18,322 nucleotides of DNA. It comes from Clostridia bacterium (GTDB lineage Bacteria > Bacillota > Sulfobacillia > SLMV01). Positions 1-7,189 of this stretch are shown in pieces (position 1 is the stretch's first letter; every line of letters begins with the position of its first letter). The notes beneath the pieces were generated by a model that was given only the letters and a program-made list of their open reading frames with translations, did no database searches and had not been told where the DNA came from. The stretch covers positions 1-18,322 of the forward strand of contig SLGS01000233.1 in the NCBI GenBank assembly GCA_007136565.1, given 5' to 3'. A program made the position numbers and the translations under genes.

Positions 1-1045
1 AGCGCGCGACGGCCTCGGGGTCGACGATCAGGGCGAAACCCGCGTTTTCGGCCTCGGCCCGGATCAACTCGGATAGGAGCATCGTGGTATCCCCGGAGCC
101 ACCCCCACCCATGTTGTCCGCGACGTCGGCGAGGATTACCGGGCCTCGCTCGGCCTCCATGGCCATCTTCACGGCTTCTGCGGGCGGGGTGAGTTCTTTT
201 AGGAACTCGTGGCGGATCTCCCAGGCCCTCTGCGCGATCTCCCTACCGATATCGGTGGCCCGATCGGCGTCATCATCGGTCAGGGTGAGTATCGAGAGGC
301 CGGCGAACTCGACGTCGGTGTAGGGGAAGCCGCCGAATATCGAGACGTTGCGGACGGTGGGCTTTTGCTCCTTCCTTCTCGCCATCTCGAACAATTCCAC
401 CATGGGTCCCTCGGCGGTGCGCATATTTATGGTGGGTGGCATCATGCCCACGGACTCGAGATGCATGATGGGAACGAAGTCCCCGGACCAGATGTCCTCC
501 AGGGCGGCAAACGCCTCCAGGGCTCGCTCGTAACCGTCCACGTGCGGATTGGTGTCGTAGCCGAACAGGGCGTCCGCGGTCTCCACCATCTGCGGGGTCA
601 TGTTGGCGTGCAGGTCCAGGGTGGACACCACCGGTACGTCATCCCCCGCGGCCCGGCGAACGCGCGCCAGGATCTCTCCCTCGCCGTCGTCGAAGCCATC
701 CACGACCATGGCCCCGTGAAGGCACAAAGCTACCCCGTCAAGGCCGTCGGGGGAGCCGGATGCCTTCTCTATGGTCTCCACCAGGGCGCCCACCAGGTGT
801 TCGTAGGCCTCCCCGGTCACCAGGCCCGAGGGTACCGCCGAGGCCGCCACCGCTGGGATGAGCTCGACGTCGGGACCGGCGGCATCGATGTATCCCCCGA
901 GTCCCGTTCGGGTACCCCGTGCGGAACTCAGCACTTCGTCTCCGAACAACAGTGACCTCTGGGAGAATCGATCCAGGTCGGTTGGAATGGGGGAAAAGGT
1001 ATTGGTTTCGTGACTGATCATCGCGATTACAACGCGCTTGGACAA
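1..1045 (-). CDS. M81 family (MlrC-like) metallopeptidase, C-terminus cut by window edge
   Basis: Predicted zinc peptidase of the M81 family, named after MlrC, which cleaves linearised microcystin; other members act on unrelated small peptides or amides. About 348 residues are visible of a usual length near 490-500, so the C-terminal part lies beyond base 1. The N-terminus carries HETNTFSP (residues 12-19), the family hallmark. Likely metal ligands are D144-x-H146 (in TLDLHAN) and H168 (in NPHVD). A glycine-rich DNMGGGGSGDTT motif near the visible end opens the second half. The TTG at 1045-1043 is chosen because GGGAGG lies about 8 bases upstream. An in-frame GTG nine bases further up overlaps that site. 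No signal peptide is seen, so it is probably cytoplasmic. It is divergent from the methyltransferase gene. The family call is firm; the substrate is unknown. Confidence 0.93.
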   Translation of the reverse strand, partial: MSKRVVIAMISHETNTFSPIPTDLDRFSQRSLLFGDEVLSSARGTRTGLGGYIDAAGPDVELIPAVAASAVPSGLVTGEAYEHLVGALVETIEKASGSPDGLDGVALCLHGAMVVDGFDDGEGEILARVRRAAGDDVPVVSTLDLHANMTPQMVETADALFGYDTNPHVDGYERALEAFAALEDIWSGDFVPIMHLESVGMMPPTINMRTAEGPMVELFEMARRKEQKPTVRNVSIFGGFPYTDVEFAGLSILTLTDDDADRATDIGREIAQRAWEIRHEFLKELTPPAEAVKMAMEAERGPVILADVADNMGGGGSGDTTMLLSELIRAEAENAGFALIVDPEAVAR

Positions 1046-1154
1046 CAGGGTCACCTCCCGATCTAACTGTTCTATCCCCGCTCGCGGTATCCTCCGGGAG
1101 GCGCGATTGGTGATCGTATCGACCGGGTAAAACGGATCCGAGGAGGTCGTCGAT
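1046..1154. promoter_or_regulatory. divergent intergenic region between M81 peptidase and methyltransferase
   Basis: This 109-base gap separates two divergent genes and must hold the promoters for both, unless transcription enters from elsewhere. It contains the ribosome binding site of the minus-strand gene (GGGAGG, near 1053-1058) and that of the plus-strand gene (AGGAGG at 1141-1146). A short symmetric CCTCC/GGAGG element sits near 1090-1100. No convincing -35/-10 pair was recognised on either strand. Confidence 0.35.
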
Positions 1155-1787
1155 TTGCGTAAGGGTGTTGCATACGACATGGGTTTGTGGCCGTTGGAGG
1201 TGGCTCTCTTGCGCCGGTGGCGCCGGCGATTGTGGTCGGGGGTGCGCGGGCCTCGGGTCCTCGAACTCGGGTCCGGCACGGGGCTCAATTTCCGGTATCA
1301 TCCCCCGGGAGTATCGGTGACAGCCCTGGATTCGGATCCCGACTACCTGCGACACTCCGCCGAACGGTCCCGAGGGGATGGGGGTGATGCGCCTTCGCTG
1401 GTGCGGGGAAGTGCCGAGGCGCTTCCCTTCCCCGATTCGTCCTTCGACGATGTGGTGGCCAGTTTTCTACTTTGTTCCGTCGAGGATCGGGAACGGGTAC
1501 TGGAAGAGGCGCATCGCGTGCTGCGATCCGGTGGTACCCTGCGCCTCCTCGAGCACTGCAAGCCCTCGGGCCGGATGGGGGATATCTTCTCCCGCGCGGC
1601 TCCGTGGGTGTCCGAACGGTTCGGGGATCGCATCGACAACGAACCGACCCCCCTCCTGCGCGCGGCGGGTTTCGAGGTCCGATCCGTCGATACGACCGCG
1701 GGTCGAACCCTTCGCCTGATAGTGGCCGACAAAGTGCCGGCGGCAGAGAGCAAGGGAATGGACAGCCCGCCGGAGAAGCCCAGTTGA
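1155..1787 (+). CDS. class I SAM-dependent methyltransferase (type 11)
   Basis: A 210-residue soluble methyltransferase with a Rossmann fold. SAM-binding motif I is VLELGSGTG (residues 35-43), followed by the acidic end of strand 2 at ALDSD (57-61). Motif II-like GSAEALPFPDSSFD (85-98) is typical of Methyltransf_11/UbiE-like enzymes, and VLRSGGTLRLLEH (122-134) is the usual post-motif strand. The family methylates small molecules, lipids or quinones; the substrate cannot be told from the sequence. The TTG start at 1155 is supported by AGGAGG at 1141-1146, 8 bases away. It lies 40 bases upstream of the serine hydrolase gene on the same strand, so the two are probably co-transcribed. The C-terminal tail after about residue 195 is Ser/Pro-rich and looks non-catalytic. 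Confidence 0.88.
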   Translation: MRKGVAYDMGLWPLEVALLRRWRRRLWSGVRGPRVLELGSGTGLNFRYHPPGVSVTALDSDPDYLRHSAERSRGDGGDAPSLVRGSAEALPFPDSSFDDVVASFLLCSVEDRERVLEEAHRVLRSGGTLRLLEHCKPSGRMGDIFSRAAPWVSERFGDRIDNEPTPLLRAAGFEVRSVDTTAGRTLRLIVADKVPAAESKGMDSPPEKPS

Positions 1788-1827
1788 TACGGCAACCCGT
1801 CCCGCGGGGGCCGAAACCGGGAGGGAC

Positions 1828-3261
1828 GTGGAATACTTGGACAGGGACCTGGCTTGGAAGTCCGAATTCGAAGAGTTCGTAGAGAAGATCATGGATGAAC
1901 ACGAAATACCGGGCGTATCCGTGGCCCTGGCCGGGCCCGACGAGGTCATTTACGCTAGGGGTTTCGGATATCGCGATAGAGAGGCCAAGACTCCCGCCAC
2001 CGAAGAGACCACCTACGGCATGGCCTCCATAACCAAGTCCTTCGCCGGGCTGGGGATCACCATGTTGGAAGGCGACGGTGAACTCTCCTCCATGGACAGG
2101 ATCGTCGAGCACCTTCCGGAGTTTCGCGCCGGCGGGGGATTGGAAGATCGCGCCATGAACGTGGGCCATTTCATGAACCATACCTCGGGCCTGCCGCCGA
2201 CGGGTGCCCTTCGATACTCCATGGTGCGGAGCATGGAAGGGGATCCCGCGGCGGAGGAACTGGATAGGATAGGGGCCTGGGAGAAGTACGTAGATCGCGA
2301 TCCCATCGACGATTACGACGATCTCCTGGATTACCTGGCCGAAGAGAAACCCCACCTCCTCGGGCGTCCCGGGGAGCAGTTTAGCTATTCCAACGATGCC
2401 TACGCCCTGCTGGGGACCATCATCGAGCGCACCACGGGGAAATCCTTCGCGGATTTCATCGGAGGGCGCGTCCTCGACCCCCTGGGGATGGACCACAGTT
2501 CCTTCGACCTGGGTTTCCTCCAAGGGCGCGAAGATGTGGCGACCCTTTACGCCAAGAGCCGGGAAGATGAAGTGTACCGGGCCCCGAAATGGCAGGATGC
2601 CCCGGCCATGGTGGCGGCGGGCTTCCTTCGCTCCACGGTGTTGGACATGGTGCGTTACGGCGGCATGTACCTGCGCGGGGGAACCGATACCCGGGGGGAG
2701 CGATTGCTCTCCGATGTGGGATATCGCTCGATGTGTGGTGGAGTATTCCCCGCCTCGCGGACCCAGTACTACGGCAGGGGTTTCACCACCCGCCCCGATT
2801 ACCACGGGGCCACCCTCATCGAGCACGGCGGAAGTCTCAAGGGAGTCTCCTCGCATTTCGGATTCGTTCCCGAGCGCGGACTCACGGCATCCGTCGTGGC
2901 CAACCTCCAGGGCGTACCCGCCGCCAAGATCTGGCTCGCCTTGGTCAACCTGGCCATGGGGCTTCCCTTGGACGAGGTTCGAAGCGTCGAACCCGAATTT
3001 GAAGCCAGCCGCGACCAACTGGAACGTTTCGTCGGTCGCTACCGCTCGGAAGAGGGCGCCAACATACACGTCTTCCTCGACGGGGACGATCTCTTCGCGG
3101 AGATCGAGGGAAAGAACCATCAACTCCGCCCCAGCGGGCCGGACACCGTGGCCGTCTGGTACCGGGGCCAGGAGGTGGGTGTTCGCTTCATCCCGGGCCC
3201 CGGGGGAGATGTTTGGGCCATGTATTACGGCCTGAGGATCGTGCCCAGGGTAGAAGATTGA
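1828..3261 (+). CDS. class C beta-lactamase-fold serine hydrolase (MlrB/esterase/D-aminopeptidase type)
   Basis: A 477-residue member of the beta-lactamase (S12) superfamily. All three catalytic motifs are present: S67-x-x-K70 (SITK), Y187-S-N189 and H333-G-G335 (in place of KTG). Such proteins act as D-aminopeptidases, peptidases or esterases and rarely as true beta-lactamases. Residues 395-477 form a separate beta-rich C-terminal domain like those of Pab87-type peptidases. No signal peptide or membrane segment is seen, so it is predicted to be cytoplasmic, which argues against cell-wall work. The start is uncertain: GTG 1828 lies only about 3 bases after GGGAGGG (1819-1825), while in-frame TTG 1837 is 12 bases from the GGAGG core. 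It follows the methyltransferase gene and is followed by a hairpin. The pairing with a nearby M81 peptidase recalls mlrB/mlrC. Confidence 0.9.
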   Translation: MEYLDRDLAWKSEFEEFVEKIMDEHEIPGVSVALAGPDEVIYARGFGYRDREAKTPATEETTYGMASITKSFAGLGITMLEGDGELSSMDRIVEHLPEFRAGGGLEDRAMNVGHFMNHTSGLPPTGALRYSMVRSMEGDPAAEELDRIGAWEKYVDRDPIDDYDDLLDYLAEEKPHLLGRPGEQFSYSNDAYALLGTIIERTTGKSFADFIGGRVLDPLGMDHSSFDLGFLQGREDVATLYAKSREDEVYRAPKWQDAPAMVAAGFLRSTVLDMVRYGGMYLRGGTDTRGERLLSDVGYRSMCGGVFPASRTQYYGRGFTTRPDYHGATLIEHGGSLKGVSSHFGFVPERGLTASVVANLQGVPAAKIWLALVNLAMGLPLDEVRSVEPEFEASRDQLERFVGRYRSEEGANIHVFLDGDDLFAEIEGKNHQLRPSGPDTVAVWYRGQEVGVRFIPGPGGDVWAMYYGLRIVPRVED

Positions 3262-3278
3262 GGTAGGAAACGAGGTCG

Positions 3279-3308
3279 GACGGGCTCCCGGCCCCCGTGG
3301 AGCCCGTC
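3279..3308 (+). terminator. hairpin after the serine hydrolase gene
   Basis: A perfect 10-bp inverted repeat, GACGGGCTCC (3279-3288) and GGAGCCCGTC (3299-3308), with a 10-base C-rich loop lies 17 bases after the stop codon. Only a weak ATTT follows, a few bases later, so it could be an intrinsic terminator with a poor U-tract or a transcript-stabilising hairpin. It separates the hydrolase transcript from the redox operon that starts at 3402. Confidence 0.55.
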
Positions 3309-3401
3309 GGGCCGCGATTTAGGAGACCCCGCCTCCCTCATGTCGCGGTGCTTATGGCGAAGGTGATCGAGGCGGTAATTTCGCGTTCCGGGAGTGATAC
3401 C

Positions 3402-3935
3402 ATGTCCCATACGGAAATCGAAGAATGCATTCGCGCCCACGGTTTCGACGAATTCGCCTGGATGGACGGACGAGACGTGCGCGTCGCGCAATGGGTTCGC
3501 TTCAAGTGCCGCATGATGTGCGAGGGATACGGGGTCAGCGCCATGTGTCCTCCCAACATGCCCTCCGTGGAGGAGTGCCGGGAGTTCTTCGGCGAATACC
3601 GTCGGATCGCGCTCTTGCACCTGGAATTGGACTGCGGAGGTGCGCCGGACGAGGATGTCCTCGGTCCCGTGGACGAGGCGCTCCTGGCGTTGGAGCGGGA
3701 GGCCTTCCTCCGCGGTTACGAGAAGGCGATGGTCTTACCCATGACGGTGTGTTATCGCTGCCGAAGTTGCTCCGGCTCCGTCGCCTCGTGCCGGGAAAAG
3801 GCCGCCTCCAGGCCCAATCCGGAGGCCCTCGGTGTCGACGTTTTCGCCACGGCGCGGGCGCTGGGCTTTCCCATAGAGGTGCTCGACGATGTCGACCGCA
3901 AACAGAACCGCTATGCCATGTTGCTCCTCGAATGA
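3402..3935 (+). CDS. DUF2284 predicted metal-binding protein
   Basis: A 177-residue cysteine-rich protein matching the DUF2284 pattern. The N-terminal part has C36-x3-C40, C49 in CPPNMP (the usual CPP motif) and C59. The second half has C78 and the cluster C117-x2-C120-x2-C123-x6-C130, which could hold an Fe-S cluster or another metal. The family occurs mainly in anaerobes and has no established function. ATG 3402 is chosen because GGAG (3391-3394) sits 7 bases upstream and the conserved region starts soon after. The frame is open further upstream to 3297, but that stretch is not conserved-looking and overlaps the preceding hairpin. It is the first gene of a plus-strand block ending in an aldehyde:ferredoxin oxidoreductase, which suggests a redox or metal-handling role. 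Confidence 0.88.
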   Translation: MSHTEIEECIRAHGFDEFAWMDGRDVRVAQWVRFKCRMMCEGYGVSAMCPPNMPSVEECREFFGEYRRIALLHLELDCGGAPDEDVLGPVDEALLALEREAFLRGYEKAMVLPMTVCYRCRSCSGSVASCREKAASRPNPEALGVDVFATARALGFPIEVLDDVDRKQNRYAMLLLE

Positions 3936-3976
3936 ACCCCGCTCAATCGATGCAGATGTAGACGAAGGGGATGAAT

Positions 3977-4621
3977 ATGACTCACTCTCTACACAGATTC
4001 GCCCGCGAGGATATCTTCTCCCATGAAGGGGGAGAGGTCCCCTGGGATTTCGTGGTGATGGTCATGGCATGCCAGGGGCAAAACGACGATGGTGCCGAGG
4101 GGGGACTGCGGCGTGCACTCGATATCCTCGCCTCGAGGGATCCCATAAACCTGTCCGATGGCGAGGGCAGCCTTTTCACGGGGGAGACGACGCAAAGCCT
4201 TCGGGACGCCATGGTCCCCACCTCATACGTGGCCGGGGTCTACAGCGATCCCGACGACCTCTCGGACGTGCTGGAGGAGTTGAAGGCGGCGGACCTGGGT
4301 CTTTCCGTCGTCATCACCGGTGACCCCGACGATCTGCAAAGGCCCCTCTCGCGGGTAGACCTGGAGGCACATACCGTCAACCTGAGCCTCGGGACACACG
4401 GTGATACCGAGAAGCTGCCGCGGGACGAGATCCTCGGGATGGCCCTCATGTGCGGCCACGGGCTGGTGGCTCCCGGGTACATCGCCGCGATCTCCGGGGA
4501 CGTCCGTAAGGGTCTCCTGGATGCCCGCGCCGGCGCCGAGAAATTGGCGGCCCTTTGCACCTGCGGGATATTCAACGTGGCCGTCGCCGCCGCATTGCTC
4601 GGGAGGGATGATGGTAGATGA
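3977..4621 (+). CDS. uncharacterised Cys/His-motif protein of the AOR operon
   Basis: A 214-residue protein that I cannot assign to a named family with confidence. Visible landmarks are C32 in MVMACQGQ, H132 and H141 around NLSLGTHGDT, MCGHGLV (158-164), and CTCGIFN (194-200, C194 and C196). The clustered C and H residues near the C-terminus look like a metal or Fe-S ligand set. There is no signal peptide or membrane segment. ATG 3977 is preferred, since AAGGGG ends at 3970 and leaves a 6-base spacer; ATG 3971 directly abuts it. The stop overlaps the start of the ferredoxin gene (ATGA), so translation is probably coupled and the two proteins may form a complex. The position between DUF2284 and the ferredoxin suggests an accessory role for the oxidoreductase. 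Confidence 0.8.
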   Translation: MTHSLHRFAREDIFSHEGGEVPWDFVVMVMACQGQNDDGAEGGLRRALDILASRDPINLSDGEGSLFTGETTQSLRDAMVPTSYVAGVYSDPDDLSDVLEELKAADLGLSVVITGDPDDLQRPLSRVDLEAHTVNLSLGTHGDTEKLPRDEILGMALMCGHGLVAPGYIAAISGDVRKGLLDARAGAEKLAALCTCGIFNVAVAAALLGRDDGR

Positions 4622-5352
4622 TCCTCAGCGAAGAGCTATGCATCGGCTGCGGCGAATGCGTCGTCGTCTGCCCCGGGGGAGCGATATCCGTGGGGGCGGA
4701 CGTGGCCTGCATAGATCGCGACCTTTGTTTCGAGTGCTGCGTCTGCCACCGCTGGGATGGATGCCCGACGCATGCCTTCGAACCCGAGACTTCCCTGCCG
4801 TGGCCGCGCTCCCTCAGGCGGCTTTTCAGCGATCCGTTGGCCCTCTTCGAGGGCACCTCGGTTTCGGGGCGAGGCACCGAGGAGATGAAGACCGATGATG
4901 TGAGCGACAGGTTCGCCGGGGATGTCCTCGGAATTTCCGTCGACGTTGGGCGGCCGAACGTGGGGACGCGTTTCGACGAAGTGGAGCGCATCTGCGCGGT
5001 GCTGGCCGAGGCCGGGCTTCGTTTCGCGCCGGATAATCCCGTAACGGAGTTGATGGACGATGTTCGCCGCGGGACACTCCCCGAGGAGATCCGGGATGAA
5101 CGCGTACTGTCGGCCGTCATCGAAGGATTGACGGATCTTTGGGGATTACCCCCTGTATTGAGCGCCCTGGAGAAGGTCGCTGGGAACGTGGACACGGTAT
5201 TCTCGGTGGGACTCATAGCTCGCACGCCGGGTCCCGACGGCATCGAACGATTGAAATCCATCGCCCGGGGCGCGAGAGGGTGTCCCCGCCCGAGCGCGAA
5301 GATAAACCTGGGTCTGGGGAAGAAGTCGCATGGAAGTTCGGATTGCCCGTAG
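4618..5352 (+). CDS. 2[4Fe-4S] ferredoxin with unrecognised C-terminal domain
   Basis: A 244-residue protein. The first 55 residues form a bacterial ferredoxin domain: C8-x2-C11-x2-C14-x3-C18-P for one cluster, then C37-x2-C40-x2-C43-x5-C49-P for the second, with an unusual 5-residue spacer and an extra C41. After a variable linker, residues 85-244 form a second domain that I do not recognise; it contains DVGRPNVGTRF near 108 and NPVTELM. The ferredoxin part likely passes electrons to or from the aldehyde:ferredoxin oxidoreductase encoded 30 bases downstream. ATG 4618 lies 10 bases after GGGAGGG and overlaps the previous stop. The C-terminal extension may anchor it to the partner protein encoded just upstream. 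Confidence 0.85.
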   Translation: MILSEELCIGCGECVVVCPGGAISVGADVACIDRDLCFECCVCHRWDGCPTHAFEPETSLPWPRSLRRLFSDPLALFEGTSVSGRGTEEMKTDDVSDRFAGDVLGISVDVGRPNVGTRFDEVERICAVLAEAGLRFAPDNPVTELMDDVRRGTLPEEIRDERVLSAVIEGLTDLWGLPPVLSALEKVAGNVDTVFSVGLIARTPGPDGIERLKSIARGARGCPRPSAKINLGLGKKSHGSSDCP

Positions 5353-5382
5353 TGGGCATCCAAGCATACGCCAGGAGGAGGA

Positions 5383-7140
5383 ATGTCCTTGTACGGTTTT
5401 CACGGAAAGCTGCTAAGAATCGATGTCTCCCGCAGGGAATTTGCCGAGGAAGAGATTTCCGACGAAGTGCTCCGCAGTGGGCTGGGGGGGAAGGGGCTCG
5501 CTTCCGCCCTCCTCACCGAATATCTCGAACCCGGGGTCGATCCCCTGGGGCCGAAAAACGGGCTCCTATTCGTAACCGGCCCGGCGGCCGATACCCCGAT
5601 ACCCGCCGCCAGCCGTTTCGGAGTCTTCGCCAAGTCACCCCTGACCGGATTGTTCGGAGAGTCCTATTCCGGGGGGCACGTCGCCCGCCCCATGAAACGT
5701 ACCGGGTACGACGCGATAATGATCCAGGGTAAATCCGAAGAACCCATCTATTTGCACGTTTCCGACAATGGAGTCGAGTTCGCGGACGCCGGAGACCTCT
5801 GGGGCCAGGAAACCGATGTCACCGAGGAGGCCATCCTGGAACGCGTGGGTGTGCCGGGAGCCCAGGCCCTGGTCATAGGCCCGGCCGGGGAGAACCTGGT
5901 GGCGTTCGCGTGCATCAAGAATAATCGTTGGCGCTCCGCGGGCCGCAACGGCATGGGAGCGGTGATGGGCTCGAAGGGTATCAAGGGCATCGCCTTCAGC
6001 GGCGATACCGAGACGGAGCTGGCGGATCCCGAGGGGGTTCGTCAATACGCCCGGGATATGGTGGCAAGGTACCGGGACACCAACCGCACCGAGGTGATGA
6101 GGAAATACGGGACGCCCTACATGGTGAAGGTGACCAACACCGCCCACGCCTTCCCCTCCAAGTATTGGTCGCTGGGAAGTCTCCCCAACTGGGAGGGGAT
6201 CAGTGCCGAGGAGATGCATCGCGTGATGGATGTCAGGCCGAAGGCGTGCCGCGGCTGCTTCATGGCCTGCGGCAAGCTCAGCACCGTAAAGTCGGGCCGA
6301 CACCAGGGGCTCACCATCGAGGGTCCCGAGTACGAGACCATATACGCCCTGGGCGGCATCTGCTGCGTCGATCGCATCGAAGAGGTGGCATACTTAAACG
6401 ACGTCTGCGATCGATTGGGGCTGGATACCATCAGTGGTGGCAACATGGCCGCCTTCGCCATCGAAGCGGGCCGGATGGGGCGCCTGGAAGGGATGCCGGA
6501 TTACGGGGATGTCGACGGGATCGCCGATCTGTTTCGCGCCATGGCCGCCAGGGAGGGAACCGGTGATATCCTGGCCGACGGCGTGAGGGTAGCATCGCGG
6601 GCCCTGGATCTCGAGGATTTCGCCGTTCACGTCAAGGGACAGGAGCCCGCCGGATATGACCCGAGGACTCTCCAGGGGATGAGCCTGGGATACGCGGTGT
6701 CCTCGCGCGGGGCCTGCCACCTCAGGTCCAGCTATTACATGGAGGAACTCAACGATAGGGCGCCGGAGGATCCCATGGAGAAGACGGGGGACTTCGTCGT
6801 CTTCGAGAGCCGTAACGCCCTGGAGGACTGCCTGATCCTATGTCGCTTCTACCAGCAATTCATCGGCTGGGAAGGGATGGGGAAGATCATCGAAAAGACG
6901 ACGGGATTGCAGATGGACGAAACCGGGATGATGGAGCTCGCCCGGGGAGTGACCACCCGGATCCGAACCTTCAACCTCAGGGAGGGTATGACGTCCAAAG
7001 ACGATATCATTCCTCCCCGGCTCTTTTCCGAACCGGTGGGTCCCGAGGGTCAGTACATCGTGGATCGGGAGCAACTCGACGCCATGATATCGGAGTACTA
7101 CCGGATACACGGTTGGGACGAAGCCGGGATTCCGGGCTAG
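5383..7140 (+). CDS. aor: tungsten-type aldehyde:ferredoxin oxidoreductase
   Basis: A 585-residue enzyme of the AOR family. It oxidises aldehydes to carboxylates with ferredoxin as acceptor, or reduces acids in reverse, using tungsto-bispyranopterin and one [4Fe-4S] cluster. Cluster ligands are C289-x2-C292-x3-C296 (CRGCFMAC) plus C487, almost the spacing of Pyrococcus AOR (288, 291, 295, 494). The pterin-binding DxxGLD motif is D343-RLGLD; the second is degenerate, D482-CLILC487, with I in place of G. The N-terminal start MSLYGFHGKLLRIDVS is typical. ATG 5383 is preceded by GGAGGAGG with very short spacing. It is the last gene of the redox operon and sits beside its probable ferredoxin partner. 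Whether it favours AOR, formaldehyde or aromatic substrates cannot be told. No XOR-like or NADH-linked subunit lies nearby. Confidence 0.95.
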   Translation: MSLYGFHGKLLRIDVSRREFAEEEISDEVLRSGLGGKGLASALLTEYLEPGVDPLGPKNGLLFVTGPAADTPIPAASRFGVFAKSPLTGLFGESYSGGHVARPMKRTGYDAIMIQGKSEEPIYLHVSDNGVEFADAGDLWGQETDVTEEAILERVGVPGAQALVIGPAGENLVAFACIKNNRWRSAGRNGMGAVMGSKGIKGIAFSGDTETELADPEGVRQYARDMVARYRDTNRTEVMRKYGTPYMVKVTNTAHAFPSKYWSLGSLPNWEGISAEEMHRVMDVRPKACRGCFMACGKLSTVKSGRHQGLTIEGPEYETIYALGGICCVDRIEEVAYLNDVCDRLGLDTISGGNMAAFAIEAGRMGRLEGMPDYGDVDGIADLFRAMAAREGTGDILADGVRVASRALDLEDFAVHVKGQEPAGYDPRTLQGMSLGYAVSSRGACHLRSSYYMEELNDRAPEDPMEKTGDFVVFESRNALEDCLILCRFYQQFIGWEGMGKIIEKTTGLQMDETGMMELARGVTTRIRTFNLREGMTSKDDIIPPRLFSEPVGPEGQYIVDREQLDAMISEYYRIHGWDEAGIPG

Positions 7141-7156
7141 GTGTGCCGCGCTCGAT

Positions 7157-7183
7157 GGCGGGTCGCATTCGACGCGGCCCGCC
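7157..7183. terminator. hairpin between convergent AOR and GGDEF genes
   Basis: GGCGGGTCGC (7157-7166) can pair over its full length with GCGGCCCGCC (7174-7183), with one G-U wobble and a 7-base loop. It lies in the 49-base gap between the stop codons of two convergent genes, where a bidirectional terminator is expected. Neither strand has a clear U-tract, so termination efficiency is uncertain. Confidence 0.45.
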
Positions 7184-7189
7184 GCCCGT

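Noticed and set aside
209..955. Long open frame on the plus strand (248 codons)
   Set aside because: It is antisense to the M81 peptidase, whose frame carries clear family motifs; the open frame results from high GC content.
1285..3123. Very long minus-strand open frame (612 codons)
   Set aside because: It is opposite the methyltransferase and serine hydrolase genes, has no recognisable domain, and its composition looks like a GC-driven shadow.
4572..5363. Minus-strand open frame opposite the ferredoxin gene
   Set aside because: Rich in Ser/Arg/Pro with no domain; the plus strand has ferredoxin cysteines and a coupled start.
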